Of a stretch of 64,000 nt of DNA, positions 41,631 to 52,044 are shown in pieces. The stretch is taken from assembly GCA_964541895.1 (NCBI GenBank), contig CAZISM010000003.1, positions 1 to 64,000 of the forward strand, given 5' to 3'. Position numbers and translations under genes: made by a program. The DNA is from CAZISM01 sp964541895. Lineage in GTDB: Bacteria > Zhuqueibacterota > Zhuqueibacteria > Residuimicrobiales > Residuimicrobiaceae. The notes under the pieces are model-generated. The model saw nothing but the letters and a program-made list of their open reading frames with translations, made no database searches and was not told the DNA's origin. How positions within the stretch are numbered: position 1 is the stretch's first letter; each line of letters begins with the position of its first letter.

Positions 41631-43112
41631 TCACTCGTACGTGGAGGTGCCGGCATCACTGCCAGAGCTGTTGGGATCGATCCAGCGCGGCCATTCCGGA
41701 TCATAGAGTTCGCCGCGCGCCGTCGAATGCACCAGTTCGTAATCGCCCATCTCCCGCTTGTCCACAAAGATGAAATCCACGCCGCCCTGCACCTGATAAA
41801 AATGCCATACCTCATAAGAGCGGTTCTGATTGCTGAACGGAAACCGTTCGATTTCATCCGGCCGACCATAGATCAGCAACACGCGGCCGCGATCCGTGCG
41901 CCAGCCCTCGCGAAAATTGCCCTTATACTGCTGGTTGGCATGCTGCACCCGGCCGAGATAGTCCCGTTTGTATTCGTTGTCCGGAGTGCCCGGCGTCTGA
42001 TCGCGTCTGGCCCAGAATTCCTTGATATAGTTGCGCTTGCCTTCGAGGTTTAACTTTTTAAACGTATCCCGTTCTTCCTTTTGCGCAATGTAGCGGGCGT
42101 ATTCGAATTCCACTCCGATCTCTTTTTCAGACATCTGGTCGTAGCGGCCGGCATCCATACCGGCGCTGCCCTGGCCCTGCAACTCTTCCCGTTTCTGAAA
42201 TTTCTCACCGCCTTCGGCATAGTCGCCTTCGCGATAGACGAAAAATTTGTGCATGGATCTGGCGATCTGGCCGGTTTCCATATCCGTTACTTCAACTGCG
42301 ATGTAATACGCGCCGGAGACCAGGGTCACCACGTTGGCGCCGTTGACCTCGACCGCAGAGGTGCCGGGCTTTTTGCGCTCCTTGACGCCATAGCTCTTGA
42401 CAAAAGCGCCGTCGGTATTGAGTACCTTGTATTCCACCCGGTAGGTATCACCGTTTTCCTTGCTGGCCGGAGCCAGGTGATAGATTTCCATGTAAGAGTA
42501 AAGAATGGGAAGGCCGATGCCGTAGAGAGAGGTCGGATTCGGAATCACGCGAAAGCCGTTTTTATTGAACACGCTCTGCACGGTATCGCGCTCGATGGAA
42601 GCGGCCATCTGGATATCGGAAAGGCGCAGCGAATCGGGCGCAAACGATTTGATCCGTACCGGCCACTCCACTTTACCGGCCGCTGCGGCGTCGTTTACAT
42701 CTTCCACCTTGATGCGGATGCGGCTGTCACGGGGCGGCAGGACAAAATTGTTCACCGCATAGAGCCGCTGGCCCATGTCGATTTCCGCCAGACTGTCGAT
42801 GGTGTTGACATTTCGCCAGCCCTTGCGAGCCACAACCGAATCCCGGTCGATCACTTCCGCGGTGACGATGAATTCGGCTTTGAATTTTTCACCATCCGGC
42901 ACATAGCGCAACAGGCTCCGGTCCACGGATGCGGAAAACTCGAGAAAATTGAGGCTGTCGGAATAACGGAACCGGCTGTAGTCGACGGAGAATTTCAGTT
43001 TGGGCCCGGTCTTGGCCTGGTCCGCCGTCTCCGTCTCGGTCTGAGCCCAACCGGTCAGCGTGTTCGTCAGCGCCACCAGTACGAGCAAGAAATACACAAA
43101 GGATTTATTCAT
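41631..43112 (-). CDS. GWxTD-domain secreted protein
   Basis: A 493-aa exported protein with signal peptide (MNKSFVYFLLVLVAL..., cleaved after about WAQ). Residues 30-330 are beta-rich. The C-terminal GWxTD domain is recognised by LNLEGKRNYIKEFWARRD and REGWRTDRGRVLLIYG, followed by EVWHFYQVQGGVDFIFVD. The domain is common in Bacteroidota, Acidobacteria and related phyla; the function is unknown, perhaps in the periplasm. ATG at 43112 follows GGGAGTTGTT, so the 39-residue extension is dropped. It is 70 bases after smc on the same strand, with a terminator right behind. Confidence 0.88.
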   Translation of the reverse strand: MNKSFVYFLLVLVALTNTLTGWAQTETETADQAKTGPKLKFSVDYSRFRYSDSLNFLEFSASVDRSLLRYVPDGEKFKAEFIVTAEVIDRDSVVARKGWRNVNTIDSLAEIDMGQRLYAVNNFVLPPRDSRIRIKVEDVNDAAAAGKVEWPVRIKSFAPDSLRLSDIQMAASIERDTVQSVFNKNGFRVIPNPTSLYGIGLPILYSYMEIYHLAPASKENGDTYRVEYKVLNTDGAFVKSYGVKERKKPGTSAVEVNGANVVTLVSGAYYIAVEVTDMETGQIARSMHKFFVYREGDYAEGGEKFQKREELQGQGSAGMDAGRYDQMSEKEIGVEFEYARYIAQKEERDTFKKLNLEGKRNYIKEFWARRDQTPGTPDNEYKRDYLGRVQHANQQYKGNFREGWRTDRGRVLLIYGRPDEIERFPFSNQNRSYEVWHFYQVQGGVDFIFVDKREMGDYELVHSTARGELYDPEWPRWIDPNSSGSDAGTSTYE

Positions 43113-43182
43113 AACAACTCCCTGTGGATGCCTGCCTGCTAGCGGCCTGTATTCTCGACAAGGGGTCGGGCAAGCATCTCGT

Positions 43183-46100
43183 TTAATTGGCAGGTTGATT
43201 ATTGACGGCGCCGTGCTGTGAGGCGTCAAATTTCACCGAAACCACTTTGGACACACCCTTCTCTTCCATGGTGATGCCATAGAGCTGATCAGCGGCGCGC
43301 ATCGTCAGCTTGTTGTGGGTGACGACCAGGAACTGCGTGTTTTTCGAAAACTCTTTCAGCGCACTGGTGAAGCGGCCGACGTTGCGGTCGTCGAGAGGGG
43401 CATCCACCTCATCAAAGATGCAGAACGGGCTCGGCTTGTAGAGATAAATGGCAAAGAGCAGGGAAATGGCGGTCAGCGATTTCTCCCCACCTGACAGCAG
43501 GGTCAACGCTGTCAGTTTTTTGCCGCCCGGGGTGGCAAGGATATCGATTTCCGCTTCCAGCGGATCGGCGGTCTCCTGCAACACCAGACTGGCGCGCCCG
43601 CCTTCGAAAAAAGTGGTGAACACACTGGAAAAGTATTCCTGCACCTTTTCGAACGTTTCCATGAATTTCTGCCGAGCCGTGGAATTGATGATATCGATGG
43701 TCTCGGTGAGATTCTTGCGCGCTTTGATCAGATCGTCCCGCTGCGCCTGCAGAAACTCCATACGCTCTTTTTCCTGTTCGAACTCTTTGAGCGCCAGCAG
43801 GTTCACCGGACCTACTTCCTTTATCTTCTCGCGCATCTCTTCGATACGCTTATGGTTTTCTTCAGCGTTAAACGCCTCATCGACCGCACCGCGCTGCAGG
43901 GGGTACTCGAACTCGGCCAGCATGCGCGTTTTCAGATTTTCCAGGCGCAACTTTAATTCCGACACGCGCAACTCGATCTTGTGCACCGATTCCGACAGCT
44001 CGTCGAGCTTGCCGCGTTCGGCTCGAATGGATTTCTCCTGTTCGGCGACGCGTGTGTTGATCTGGTATTGCTGTTCCTCCAGATCGTTCAATTCCGCCTG
44101 CAGAGCTTCACGCTTTCCTTTCAGCTCCGCGACCCGGTTATTATACTCCTGATTGACCTCATTTAGTTCCTGAATTTCCCGCATGGCCCGGTCGGTCTCT
44201 TCGGTGCGGGCCCGAATCAGCCCCGTGGTCTCATCGACCTGGCGGCCGATGGCTTCCGTCTCCCGTCGCAACGCTTCAAAATCGCTTTGCAGCTTGGCCA
44301 CATGGACGTTGATTTCCTGGAGATGGGCGGTCGTCGTGTTGAGGTTCTGCTCGATGAGCTTGATGTCTTCGCCCAGTTGATTGGCCTGTTCGCCGAGCTG
44401 CTGGCGCCGACTGGTCAGATCGTCTGCGCCCATGGCCTGCAACTCCAGGTTCTGGCCCAACTGGCTGACCTCGCCCAGAAGATACTGCCGTTCCGACAGC
44501 TGCTTGCCGTGCGTCTCCTGCAGAGAGCTCTCTTCAAAGGTCAACCGCCCCAACTCGACTTTGAGATTGGCCAGCTCTTCTTCCATCCGCTTGATCTCGG
44601 CCGATTGCGCTTCGATATCGATTTTGGTGCGATGGATGTCCGACTCTTTCTGGCCCATGAGAATGTGCCGCGCTTCGATGGCACTCTTTAACTTTTCAAT
44701 TTCCTGCAACAACGCCTGCAGTTGGTCCTGCCGGCCGACAAAGTCGGATTGATTCCGATGATTGGTGCCGCCGCGAATAAAACCGGCATGACCAAGCACC
44801 TCGCCGGCCAGAGTGACAACGTTGATCTTGTGCGGCCGCACCTGGTTATAAATACGGCTGGCCGTTTGCAGATCCTGAACGATCATGTAGGACCCCAGCA
44901 CCGCGCGGATCATGTCCTGAAACGACGGCTCGCAGCTCACCAGCTCGTCGGCATAGCCGACTACGCCCAGATCGCTCACCACCGGCCGGTTGGCGGCCGC
45001 AACACGGATTTCGCTGCGCGGCGCAAACGTGACCACCCCCCGCTTTTCTTCGCGCAACAGGCCGATGCCGTTAAAGGCGGCGTTGACGTCTTCCACCACC
45101 AGATAGGTGGCCACTTCGCCCAGGCTGGCGGCAATGGCCGAACGATAATTGGGCTGCACCTGGACCACGTTGGCCAGGGGGCCGTAGCTGTTGAAATTTA
45201 TCTCTTTGTTGGTAGCCAGATAGCGCACGCCGGCCGGATAGTCTTCATAATTGTCGATCAACCGCTTGACCAGTTCAGCCTGATGGGTGAGCACTTCGAC
45301 GCGGTTGCGATCCTGAGACTCCAGTTTTTGCATTTGCTCGAAGGAGCGCTTCATCTCCTCTTCGCTGCGAACGAGCTCGATGACCTTGCGCTTCTTTTCT
45401 TCCAGGCTTGCAGACAGGCCGCTCTCACGATGCCGGGCTTCCTGCAGGGTTATTTTCAACTCCTGCAAACGATCATGCGTGGCCTTTTCTTCCGTGTTGA
45501 TTTGTCCGATACGGCGGGTCAGATTCTCTTCTGTGGCCTTGAGACGTTCGCCTTCGTTCTGTTTGCGGCTCAGCTCTTCGGTGATGACGAGCACTTGCGA
45601 CTCCGCTTCTCGGAAACGGACTCGCTTGTCCTCATAGTCGCGCCGCACCGCTTCATAGGCCTGGTTGGCCTTGATCTGTTCCTGGCTCTGTTCGTTCAAC
45701 ACCCGTTCGGAAAACGCATACCGTTCCTGTGTGATGTGGTGCTGCTCCTGCAGGGCCTGCTGCTTGATCTGCAGCGACTCCCGCTCCTGGCCGTAGCGCA
45801 GATTGGATTCCTGCAACGAACGAATACGCTCGCTGTTGACCAGGATACGCTCTTCGAATTTCTGAATCTCGCGCAGCTGTTCGTTCAACGTCCGCTGCTT
45901 ATCGGACAACAACCGTTCGATCTCCAGCAATCGCGTCCGCGTCGATTCGTAATCCGCATCGCGCCGGGCCAGCGTCGAGGAGGAGGATTCGCGCTCATCC
46001 CGCGCCAGATTCAGATGCGTCTCCAGCGGCTCCAGTTCCCGCAGGATGGAATTAAAGTCATGATTAGCAAACAGAATCTCCAGCGACTTGAGCTCCTCGG

Positions 46101-46755
46101 CCAGTTCCTGATAACGTTGCGCCTTGGCTACCTGGCGACGAAGCGTGCGCACGTTCTTTTCCACCTCAGACATGATGTCTTCGATGCGGATCAGATCCTT
46201 TTCCGTGGATTCCAGTTTGCGGAAGGTGGCTTTGCGACGCAGTTTGTATTTGGTGATGCCCGCCGCCTCTTCAAAAATTCGGCGGCGTTCATCCTCCTTG
46301 CCGTTGAGAATGCGTTCCACCTGCGACAACTCGATGACCGAATAGGTGTGCGGACCGGCACCGGTATCCAGAAACAGATCCAGAATATCCTTCAACCGGC
46401 AGGTGTTGCCGTTGATCAAATACTGACTTTCGCCGGATCGAAACAACCTTCGCGTAATCAGGACTTCAGAATAATCGATGGGCAGAATATTTTTGGTGTT
46501 TTCGATCTTGAGCGAAACCTCGGCCATGCCGACCGGCTTTGCCGTGGCTGAACCGTTGAAAATCACATTCTCCATGCGATCCGATCGCAACGCACCTGTG
46601 CGCTGCTCGCCCATAACCCAGCGAATCGAGTCGACAATGTTGCTTTTGCCGCAGCCATTGGGGCCGACGATACCGGTTATACCGTCATGGAGAGCGAGAT
46701 GGGTTTTTTTGGCAAATGATTTAAAACCGACGATTGTAAGTTCAGAGAGGTACAC
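43183..46755 (-). CDS. smc: Chromosome segregation protein SMC
   Basis: A 1190-aa condensin ATPase that loops and segregates the chromosome with ScpAB. N-terminal head with Walker A GPNGCGKSN (about residues 32-40) and the usual VGFKSFAKKT; long coiled coil (about 165-500); hinge (about 520-650, containing AIAASLGEVATYLVVED); second coiled coil (about 665-1010); C-terminal head with signature LLSGGEKSLTAISLLFA and Walker B FCIFDEVDAPLDD. The start is GTG at 46755. ScpA/ScpB are not in the window. Confidence 0.97.
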   Translation of the reverse strand: MYLSELTIVGFKSFAKKTHLALHDGITGIVGPNGCGKSNIVDSIRWVMGEQRTGALRSDRMENVIFNGSATAKPVGMAEVSLKIENTKNILPIDYSEVLITRRLFRSGESQYLINGNTCRLKDILDLFLDTGAGPHTYSVIELSQVERILNGKEDERRRIFEEAAGITKYKLRRKATFRKLESTEKDLIRIEDIMSEVEKNVRTLRRQVAKAQRYQELAEELKSLEILFANHDFNSILRELEPLETHLNLARDERESSSSTLARRDADYESTRTRLLEIERLLSDKQRTLNEQLREIQKFEERILVNSERIRSLQESNLRYGQERESLQIKQQALQEQHHITQERYAFSERVLNEQSQEQIKANQAYEAVRRDYEDKRVRFREAESQVLVITEELSRKQNEGERLKATEENLTRRIGQINTEEKATHDRLQELKITLQEARHRESGLSASLEEKKRKVIELVRSEEEMKRSFEQMQKLESQDRNRVEVLTHQAELVKRLIDNYEDYPAGVRYLATNKEINFNSYGPLANVVQVQPNYRSAIAASLGEVATYLVVEDVNAAFNGIGLLREEKRGVVTFAPRSEIRVAAANRPVVSDLGVVGYADELVSCEPSFQDMIRAVLGSYMIVQDLQTASRIYNQVRPHKINVVTLAGEVLGHAGFIRGGTNHRNQSDFVGRQDQLQALLQEIEKLKSAIEARHILMGQKESDIHRTKIDIEAQSAEIKRMEEELANLKVELGRLTFEESSLQETHGKQLSERQYLLGEVSQLGQNLELQAMGADDLTSRRQQLGEQANQLGEDIKLIEQNLNTTTAHLQEINVHVAKLQSDFEALRRETEAIGRQVDETTGLIRARTEETDRAMREIQELNEVNQEYNNRVAELKGKREALQAELNDLEEQQYQINTRVAEQEKSIRAERGKLDELSESVHKIELRVSELKLRLENLKTRMLAEFEYPLQRGAVDEAFNAEENHKRIEEMREKIKEVGPVNLLALKEFEQEKERMEFLQAQRDDLIKARKNLTETIDIINSTARQKFMETFEKVQEYFSSVFTTFFEGGRASLVLQETADPLEAEIDILATPGGKKLTALTLLSGGEKSLTAISLLFAIYLYKPSPFCIFDEVDAPLDDRNVGRFTSALKEFSKNTQFLVVTHNKLTMRAADQLYGITMEEKGVSKVVSVKFDASQHGAVNNQPAN

Positions 46756-46881
46756 GTGTGGTTCATTTTCCCTTCAAGTACTGACGATACATTAGTGCAG
46801 GCGATAAAAATACTATGCCGCAGGCTAAAAAACAAGGATATTTTCCGGCCGCCGGCATTCTTTAGCCGTCTTCACAGCCGA

Positions 46882-49386
46882 TCAATGAATTAATAAGTTT
46901 TGAAAATATTGAAGATAAGCTAGAACGGCCTTGCCGGGCTCAAAATAGAGAACCAGAATAAACACCGCAAAAGCCAGCAGCGCCGCCAAATGCAGCATGG
47001 CACGCCACGCCGAGGTCTGCAGGATGACTTTGAGACCACGCCAGGTCCGAATCAGGAACCAGAACAGGATCAGCGCCAGCACGCCCAGAATGGGATCCAC
47101 GAGATAGTTTTGTTCCAGCGCCCGATACAACACAATCGTGACCGGCAGCATAAAAAGAAAACAGGCCGGCACCCAGTGGACGAACGCCAGGATCTGGCTG
47201 AAGCGAAGGTAACGTCGTTGCCAGAGCACGGTGATCTTGATCAGCATGGCTTGCAGCAGTGCCAGTGTTTCCAGCGCGACCGTCAGCAGAGCGATCAGGG
47301 CGGCCGGGTGCCAAATGTACCAGATGGCGTAATATTTGATTTTGGCGGAAGGAAACAACCAGGTTAACCATTCATCGATATAGGTGTTGAAACGGTAAAA
47401 ATAGAGAAACGAGGCCAGAACCATGGATAAGGCCAGCAACGAGCCGGCACCCACCAGACCGGTGAGAAACGGCGAGAGCTGACGGTTTTCGCTGAGGTCG
47501 GTATAAAATCCGTGCGGATAAATAAAAGCGCGCCGCATGTAATGGCTCATGCGCTTATCCTGCTTGATAAAAAAGAGAACGACAACCAGAAACCCGAGTC
47601 CGAGAAACTGGAAAATATAGGGATCAGCGCCCGGCCGCTCGCCGGGCAGCAATTCCGGCAGGGCCTTGCCGGAGTACAGACTCGTCACCACCTGACACGA
47701 CAACCGCTGTTGCGAACGCACGTCGTACAATCCGGCGGAGAGCACGTTGGCCTCGGTGCGATCTCCCCACATCAAATGGGGGGTGTCGCCGGTGGCATCG
47801 CGAAAGGGACTGACCATGACGCCATGCACCGAAGCCTGGTTGAGAAACGCGGACAGCGTGGTCTTTAATTGAAAGGCCTGCAACTGCTCCCGCAACGCTT
47901 CGTCATCGAGCTGGGAGGCCAGCGGCACGGTCAATTTATAGATCACGGCGGCATCAACGCTGCTCTTGGGCACTACCAGATCGTCAATCCGCTCCGGCCG
48001 CGTCTCCCATATCGCCAGCGGCACGGGGAGTGTGGCAGGCAACGGCCGCTCGCCGCGATAGGCGGCATAGACCGGACGTTGATCCAGAGCGGCGACCACG
48101 CCTTTCATCTCATTGAGATAGGCGACAGTCTGGTGGTCGTGAGCGTCAAAGCCGCTGCCCAATCCATAGGCCACGACCGATGGATGACGCTGACCAAACT
48201 GCACCAGCTCCCGGAGCGCCGCAGCCGCGCGTTTTTTAAACGTGACGTCGTTGAGGTGCGCGGACGGCACATTGACCACGGGAATTTCAACCAGAGCGGC
48301 CAGCCCCAGGCGATCGCACATCGTCAGCACCTGCTCGGCCGGCGCTTTGCCGAATATTCGCACCGCGTTGGCGCCGGTATTATAGATGGCCTGCATATCC
48401 TGTTCGATGCGACGGTTCAACTCTTGTTCCGGGAGCGCCTGCATTCGATAGTCTTCAAACCATTCGATGGCTTTCCATTTTTCCGGCATCGCGGTTCTGG
48501 GATCGACCACAGCGAAGGTCATGGCGGCGTGATCGACCGCCACATTGCCCTCCAGCAAAGTGATATCCGCCTGATAGAGCGCCGCACTGCGCGGCTGCCA
48601 GTAGACCGGCGACGACAACAGAACGGCCGCGCTCCATTTCGCCAAAGCCGTGTCGTCCTCCGTGATCGGCGCGCTGCCTTCAAACAGCGGCGGACCGCCG
48701 GCCGGGGAGAGGATGGAGACGCGACAGGTCAAAGCGCGCTGTTGCTGCAGTTTGCGATCCTGCAGCGCCAGGCTGTCCTGCCTGTTTTTCTGCAGCACAA
48801 CTGCTACATCCAGGCCGGCGGGATGGAGCTGGATGTGTACCTGATGAATATTGGGCCTGCGGCCGAATTCAAGATAGACCGGGCGAATCAGTCCGGCGGA
48901 TACAGGCGGTAAGCCGCGACTGCGCAAAAAATGCGGCAGCGAAGAGCGATAGTTGATGCGCGTATCCACATCCACCACCAGTTCATTCCGCTCATTGAAG
49001 AAAAGATCGGATCGCGCCACGTCGAAACTCAGGGGCGTAGAGGCCCGCAAACGGGTGCCCAACAGTTTTTTGTTCAAATAAACCGAGGTCACGCCTTCAA
49101 TAGAGGTGAACACCAGACGAAACGTCTCGGCGGTAAAGGTAGAGTCCATGGAAAAATATCTGCGGAACGTGTACGAGCCGCTGCCGTGCAACAGATGCGG
49201 CACCTGAATGGTCATCCATTCCTGGTTCAGAGCCGTCCGATATTCCCAGCGGCCGTCGAGGGACATCCGGGTGCTTTTATTGAGACTGTCCGGACGGCTG
49301 AAATCGTTCACATGATACACCAGCGTCGAACCGGCAAAAGCGGAACAGGTCAGCAACAAGAAAAACAGCGTCAACCACTTTTTCAT
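46882..49386 (-). CDS. GH2-like protein with membrane C-terminus, probable pseudoenzyme
   Basis: An 834-aa protein with signal peptide, then a jelly-roll sugar-binding domain (about 40-180, SLDGRWEYR...VPHLLHGSGSYTFRRYF), an Ig-like domain and a TIM-barrel-like part (about 300-480, NAVRIFGKAPAEQVLTMCDRLG) all like GH2 beta-glucuronidases and galactosidases. The acid/base motif that should read LGNE after HPSVVAYG reads LGSGFD (411-412), so the catalytic Glu is missing. The last 210 residues hold about six transmembrane helices, unlike secreted GH2. I infer a membrane-bound carbohydrate-binding protein, perhaps in sensing or transport. Confidence 0.78.
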   Translation of the reverse strand: MKKWLTLFFLLLTCSAFAGSTLVYHVNDFSRPDSLNKSTRMSLDGRWEYRTALNQEWMTIQVPHLLHGSGSYTFRRYFSMDSTFTAETFRLVFTSIEGVTSVYLNKKLLGTRLRASTPLSFDVARSDLFFNERNELVVDVDTRINYRSSLPHFLRSRGLPPVSAGLIRPVYLEFGRRPNIHQVHIQLHPAGLDVAVVLQKNRQDSLALQDRKLQQQRALTCRVSILSPAGGPPLFEGSAPITEDDTALAKWSAAVLLSSPVYWQPRSAALYQADITLLEGNVAVDHAAMTFAVVDPRTAMPEKWKAIEWFEDYRMQALPEQELNRRIEQDMQAIYNTGANAVRIFGKAPAEQVLTMCDRLGLAALVEIPVVNVPSAHLNDVTFKKRAAAALRELVQFGQRHPSVVAYGLGSGFDAHDHQTVAYLNEMKGVVAALDQRPVYAAYRGERPLPATLPVPLAIWETRPERIDDLVVPKSSVDAAVIYKLTVPLASQLDDEALREQLQAFQLKTTLSAFLNQASVHGVMVSPFRDATGDTPHLMWGDRTEANVLSAGLYDVRSQQRLSCQVVTSLYSGKALPELLPGERPGADPYIFQFLGLGFLVVVLFFIKQDKRMSHYMRRAFIYPHGFYTDLSENRQLSPFLTGLVGAGSLLALSMVLASFLYFYRFNTYIDEWLTWLFPSAKIKYYAIWYIWHPAALIALLTVALETLALLQAMLIKITVLWQRRYLRFSQILAFVHWVPACFLFMLPVTIVLYRALEQNYLVDPILGVLALILFWFLIRTWRGLKVILQTSAWRAMLHLAALLAFAVFILVLYFEPGKAVLAYLQYFQNLLIH

Positions 49387-49440
49387 TTGTGTAATCCAGC
49401 CGAGTTATTACTTGTAACCAGATCCCTGCTCAGGATCAGA

Positions 49441-51438
49441 CTATTTGATGTTTTGCAAAGCCGTCGCCACTGCGCGCAGCAGCGGCTCGGCGGATATCGA
49501 TGCGCCGACCGCCTGCTGCATCCAGGCCTGTGGCGTGATCGCGCCCAGTACGCACATCCGTTCCATCTCTGCCCCCAATCTCTTGCCTTTCAGATACGTT
49601 TCCAGCTGGAACGAAATGATGTGGCCCAGAGAATAGTCCGGCAGATATAAACCAGCATCGATCATATGTGAATAAACCGCCAGTATGGGCGAATCCTTGT
49701 GACCGATCAGAGGTGCAAAATAACGATTCCAGACCTGGCCAGCGATATCGATAACAGCCGCTTTCAACTCCGCCGGCGTAGCCTGGGGATGGTCGTACAG
49801 CCAATGCCAGATCTTGATGTCCACCAGGCCGACAGCCGCGATTTCACAGGTGGACCAATACACGTCCAGGCTGTTCAGATGCTCCTGTTGTGGATCATGG
49901 TGCGACAAGCCGAGCAAGTCAAGATCGCGACTCTGGAACACAAAAGCAAACGCCTCCGTAAAGGCGGTGTTGGGCACACCCGCCAGCAAGGTATGGTCGA
50001 TAGCGTTCAATGACAACACCTGCTCCACGCAGTGGCCCAGTTCATGAACGGCGATGTTGTATCCTTTGTAGCGCATGCCGTCGGCGGGAATGCGCGTGCG
50101 CAGGTGGGCGTTATCGTCGCGGCGGCCGGCACCCAGAGCATGGCCGGCTCCTCGGGACGGATCCACGGTGATTTTTCCCGCCAGGTAACGAGCCCGCTCC
50201 GGGGTAAAATCCAGTTTCGTCAGTATGGAAACCAGGTCCGCCTGAAAGCCGGCGGTGTCGGGATATTTCGCCATAACGATTTTATCCAGCTCTGCTTCGT
50301 TGTAGCTGCTCTTCGGCTTAAAGCCGTTGTACCAGATATCAAACGGCTCCAGGTTTCGCTTCAGTCGGCGACTGATCAGGTCGGCAACCTGCTTCGCCGC
50401 CGGGTCGGTCAACACCGACACCAGCATCTTTTCAAAATCCGCTTCCGGAATTTCGCGGTCCTGCTCAAAGCGGCGGACGATTTTGGTCGGTAATCCGGGA
50501 TAATAGACGTCGGCGTTTTTTTCGGCCTGAAAGACCGACAGCAACATACGATAACGACGGTCCGGTTCAGGCGCGGCGTCGTCGCGTTTAAAGGGACTCC
50601 ATTCCACCTGCGCGTTGTCGATAGCCCGCGCCGGTATTTCCTGCCGGATTATTCTTTCCATGACCTGCTGGATCATGCGCTGTTTCGCCAGGCCGTCCGT
50701 GAGGGCGTATTGCGCTTTCAGCTCATCGCGCAATCCCCAGTGCGAGATCAGCTTTAATCCTTGCGGAAAAAGGCGCCGTCCCTGCGGGTCGATCAGGTTG
50801 TGCATATGGATATTGTAATTGGAAATATAATCGTCCGCCTGCACATAGGCTTTGGTAAGGTTCTGCTGCACCTCCGCCGGTATGCGTTCGCGAAAACGCT
50901 GACCGAGCCGGGCTTGTGCCCATTGTGCTCTCGTCCAGCTCTGGCCGAGCAGCAGCCGCTGCTGCAGCGTGGTGGCGGGAAAATTGAGCAGCGTGACGAA
51001 AGCGATCTTTGATTTAAAAAAATCCTCGCGCACATGCGCCGCGGGATCGTACTCGGCGAACAGATAATCGATGGCCAGAACCGGTCCCAGGTCCAGCTGC
51101 AGCGGGCCGGCCAAATCGCGAGCGACCTGCACATTATGGCCGGTGACAATTTCCAGGTTGTGCTGCAAACGCTGAAATGTCTGCTCCCGCACAACCGGAT
51201 CGGCGATAAAATAATCCAGGCAAAAAGAGGCCCGATCTGATTCGGATCCGTCCGCTTCTCGCCACAACTCCGCCACCTGCTGCACCCCTTTGACGATACG
51301 ATCCGGTTCAACCGTCGGATGCTTTTTGCGCAACTCGGCGATGGTGCGCTCGGTGGTTCGACTATCAATAGCGGCCATGGTCAAACTCAACGGATAAAGG
51401 ATTAGCAGACCGAGTACCGTTCTCAATCTATATTTCAT
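49441..51438 (-). CDS. Secreted gluzincin metallopeptidase
   Basis: A 665-aa exported zinc peptidase with signal peptide (MKYRLRTVLGLLILYPL...). Zinc motif HELGH (His465, Glu466, His469), then the third ligand Glu about 26 residues on, in AFTEAFAF (Glu495). The long helical N-terminal part resembles oligopeptidases of the M3/M2 type, but the HELGH rather than HEFGH motif and the spacing do not let me name the family. ATG at 51438 follows GGAGACGTT; the 18-residue upstream extension is rejected. It lies 54 bases before the GH2-like gene on the same strand. Confidence 0.75.
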   Translation of the reverse strand: MKYRLRTVLGLLILYPLSLTMAAIDSRTTERTIAELRKKHPTVEPDRIVKGVQQVAELWREADGSESDRASFCLDYFIADPVVREQTFQRLQHNLEIVTGHNVQVARDLAGPLQLDLGPVLAIDYLFAEYDPAAHVREDFFKSKIAFVTLLNFPATTLQQRLLLGQSWTRAQWAQARLGQRFRERIPAEVQQNLTKAYVQADDYISNYNIHMHNLIDPQGRRLFPQGLKLISHWGLRDELKAQYALTDGLAKQRMIQQVMERIIRQEIPARAIDNAQVEWSPFKRDDAAPEPDRRYRMLLSVFQAEKNADVYYPGLPTKIVRRFEQDREIPEADFEKMLVSVLTDPAAKQVADLISRRLKRNLEPFDIWYNGFKPKSSYNEAELDKIVMAKYPDTAGFQADLVSILTKLDFTPERARYLAGKITVDPSRGAGHALGAGRRDDNAHLRTRIPADGMRYKGYNIAVHELGHCVEQVLSLNAIDHTLLAGVPNTAFTEAFAFVFQSRDLDLLGLSHHDPQQEHLNSLDVYWSTCEIAAVGLVDIKIWHWLYDHPQATPAELKAAVIDIAGQVWNRYFAPLIGHKDSPILAVYSHMIDAGLYLPDYSLGHIISFQLETYLKGKRLGAEMERMCVLGAITPQAWMQQAVGASISAEPLLRAVATALQNIK

Positions 51439-51658
51439 AACGTCTCCAGCCGGATGGTATGTCGGGCAAGTGGGGCGGTGTAGATTCTCCACGGGTAGAT
51501 CGTATTATATTATTCATTTTTCAGCAAAATTCAAAATGAAATGATCGTCAGCGTCTGCGGCGCCGGCTAAATTGTCCTTGGATTTGTGCGGATTTTCCAT
51601 ATATTGACCTTTTCGTATCAAACGGTGTTTGACTCTATTCAATGGCACGGATGGCTAT

Positions 51659-52012
51659 ATGATGGAAACATATTCTCAGCGGGTCTACTCCACAGCCAAG
51701 GAGGACCCCACCTGTCCACGATGCGGAGCCACCCCCTGCCGCTGCGGGGAGGCGGCAGCGGTTCCGGCAAAGGCGCAGACCGCCCGCATTCAGCTGGACC
51801 GCAAGGGCCGCAAAGGCAAATCCGTAACCCTGATCCAGGGTTTGACCTTGTCAGCCGGCCAATTGGAGCTGCTGGCAAAAACTCTCAAAGGCGCCCTGGG
51901 CAGCGGCGGCACCGTCAAGGACGGACAAATAGAAATTCAGGGCGACCATCGCACCAAGGTGGTAGAGCTGCTGCAAAAGCAAGGGTATCGAACCAAACTG
52001 GTCGGTGGCTGA
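51659..52012 (+). CDS. SUI1/eIF1 (YciH)-family translation factor
   Basis: A 117-aa cytosolic protein. The N-terminus carries a small cysteine cluster (CPRCGATPCRC, a possible zinc ribbon). The SUI1 domain fills the rest: RIQLDRKGRKGKSVTLIQGL, ALGSGGTVKDGQIEIQGDH and the closing VVELLQKQGYRTKLVGG. Archaeal and eukaryotic relatives check start-codon pairing; bacterial YciH can inhibit non-canonical initiation complexes. Two ATG codons lie in a row (51659, 51662) without a strong ribosome binding site. The DUF5916 gene starts 32 bases after its stop. Confidence 0.92.
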   Translation: MMETYSQRVYSTAKEDPTCPRCGATPCRCGEAAAVPAKAQTARIQLDRKGRKGKSVTLIQGLTLSAGQLELLAKTLKGALGSGGTVKDGQIEIQGDHRTKVVELLQKQGYRTKLVGG

Positions 52013-52044
52013 ACAGCCATCCTCAAACCATGCGAGCACACCAT

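Noticed and set aside
44722..46551. A 609-codon frame opposite smc
   Set aside because: Long only because the coiled-coil codons of smc avoid stops on the other strand.
51586..52044. N-terminal extension of the DUF5916 protein
   Set aside because: It overlaps the SUI1 gene in another frame and would hide the signal peptide.
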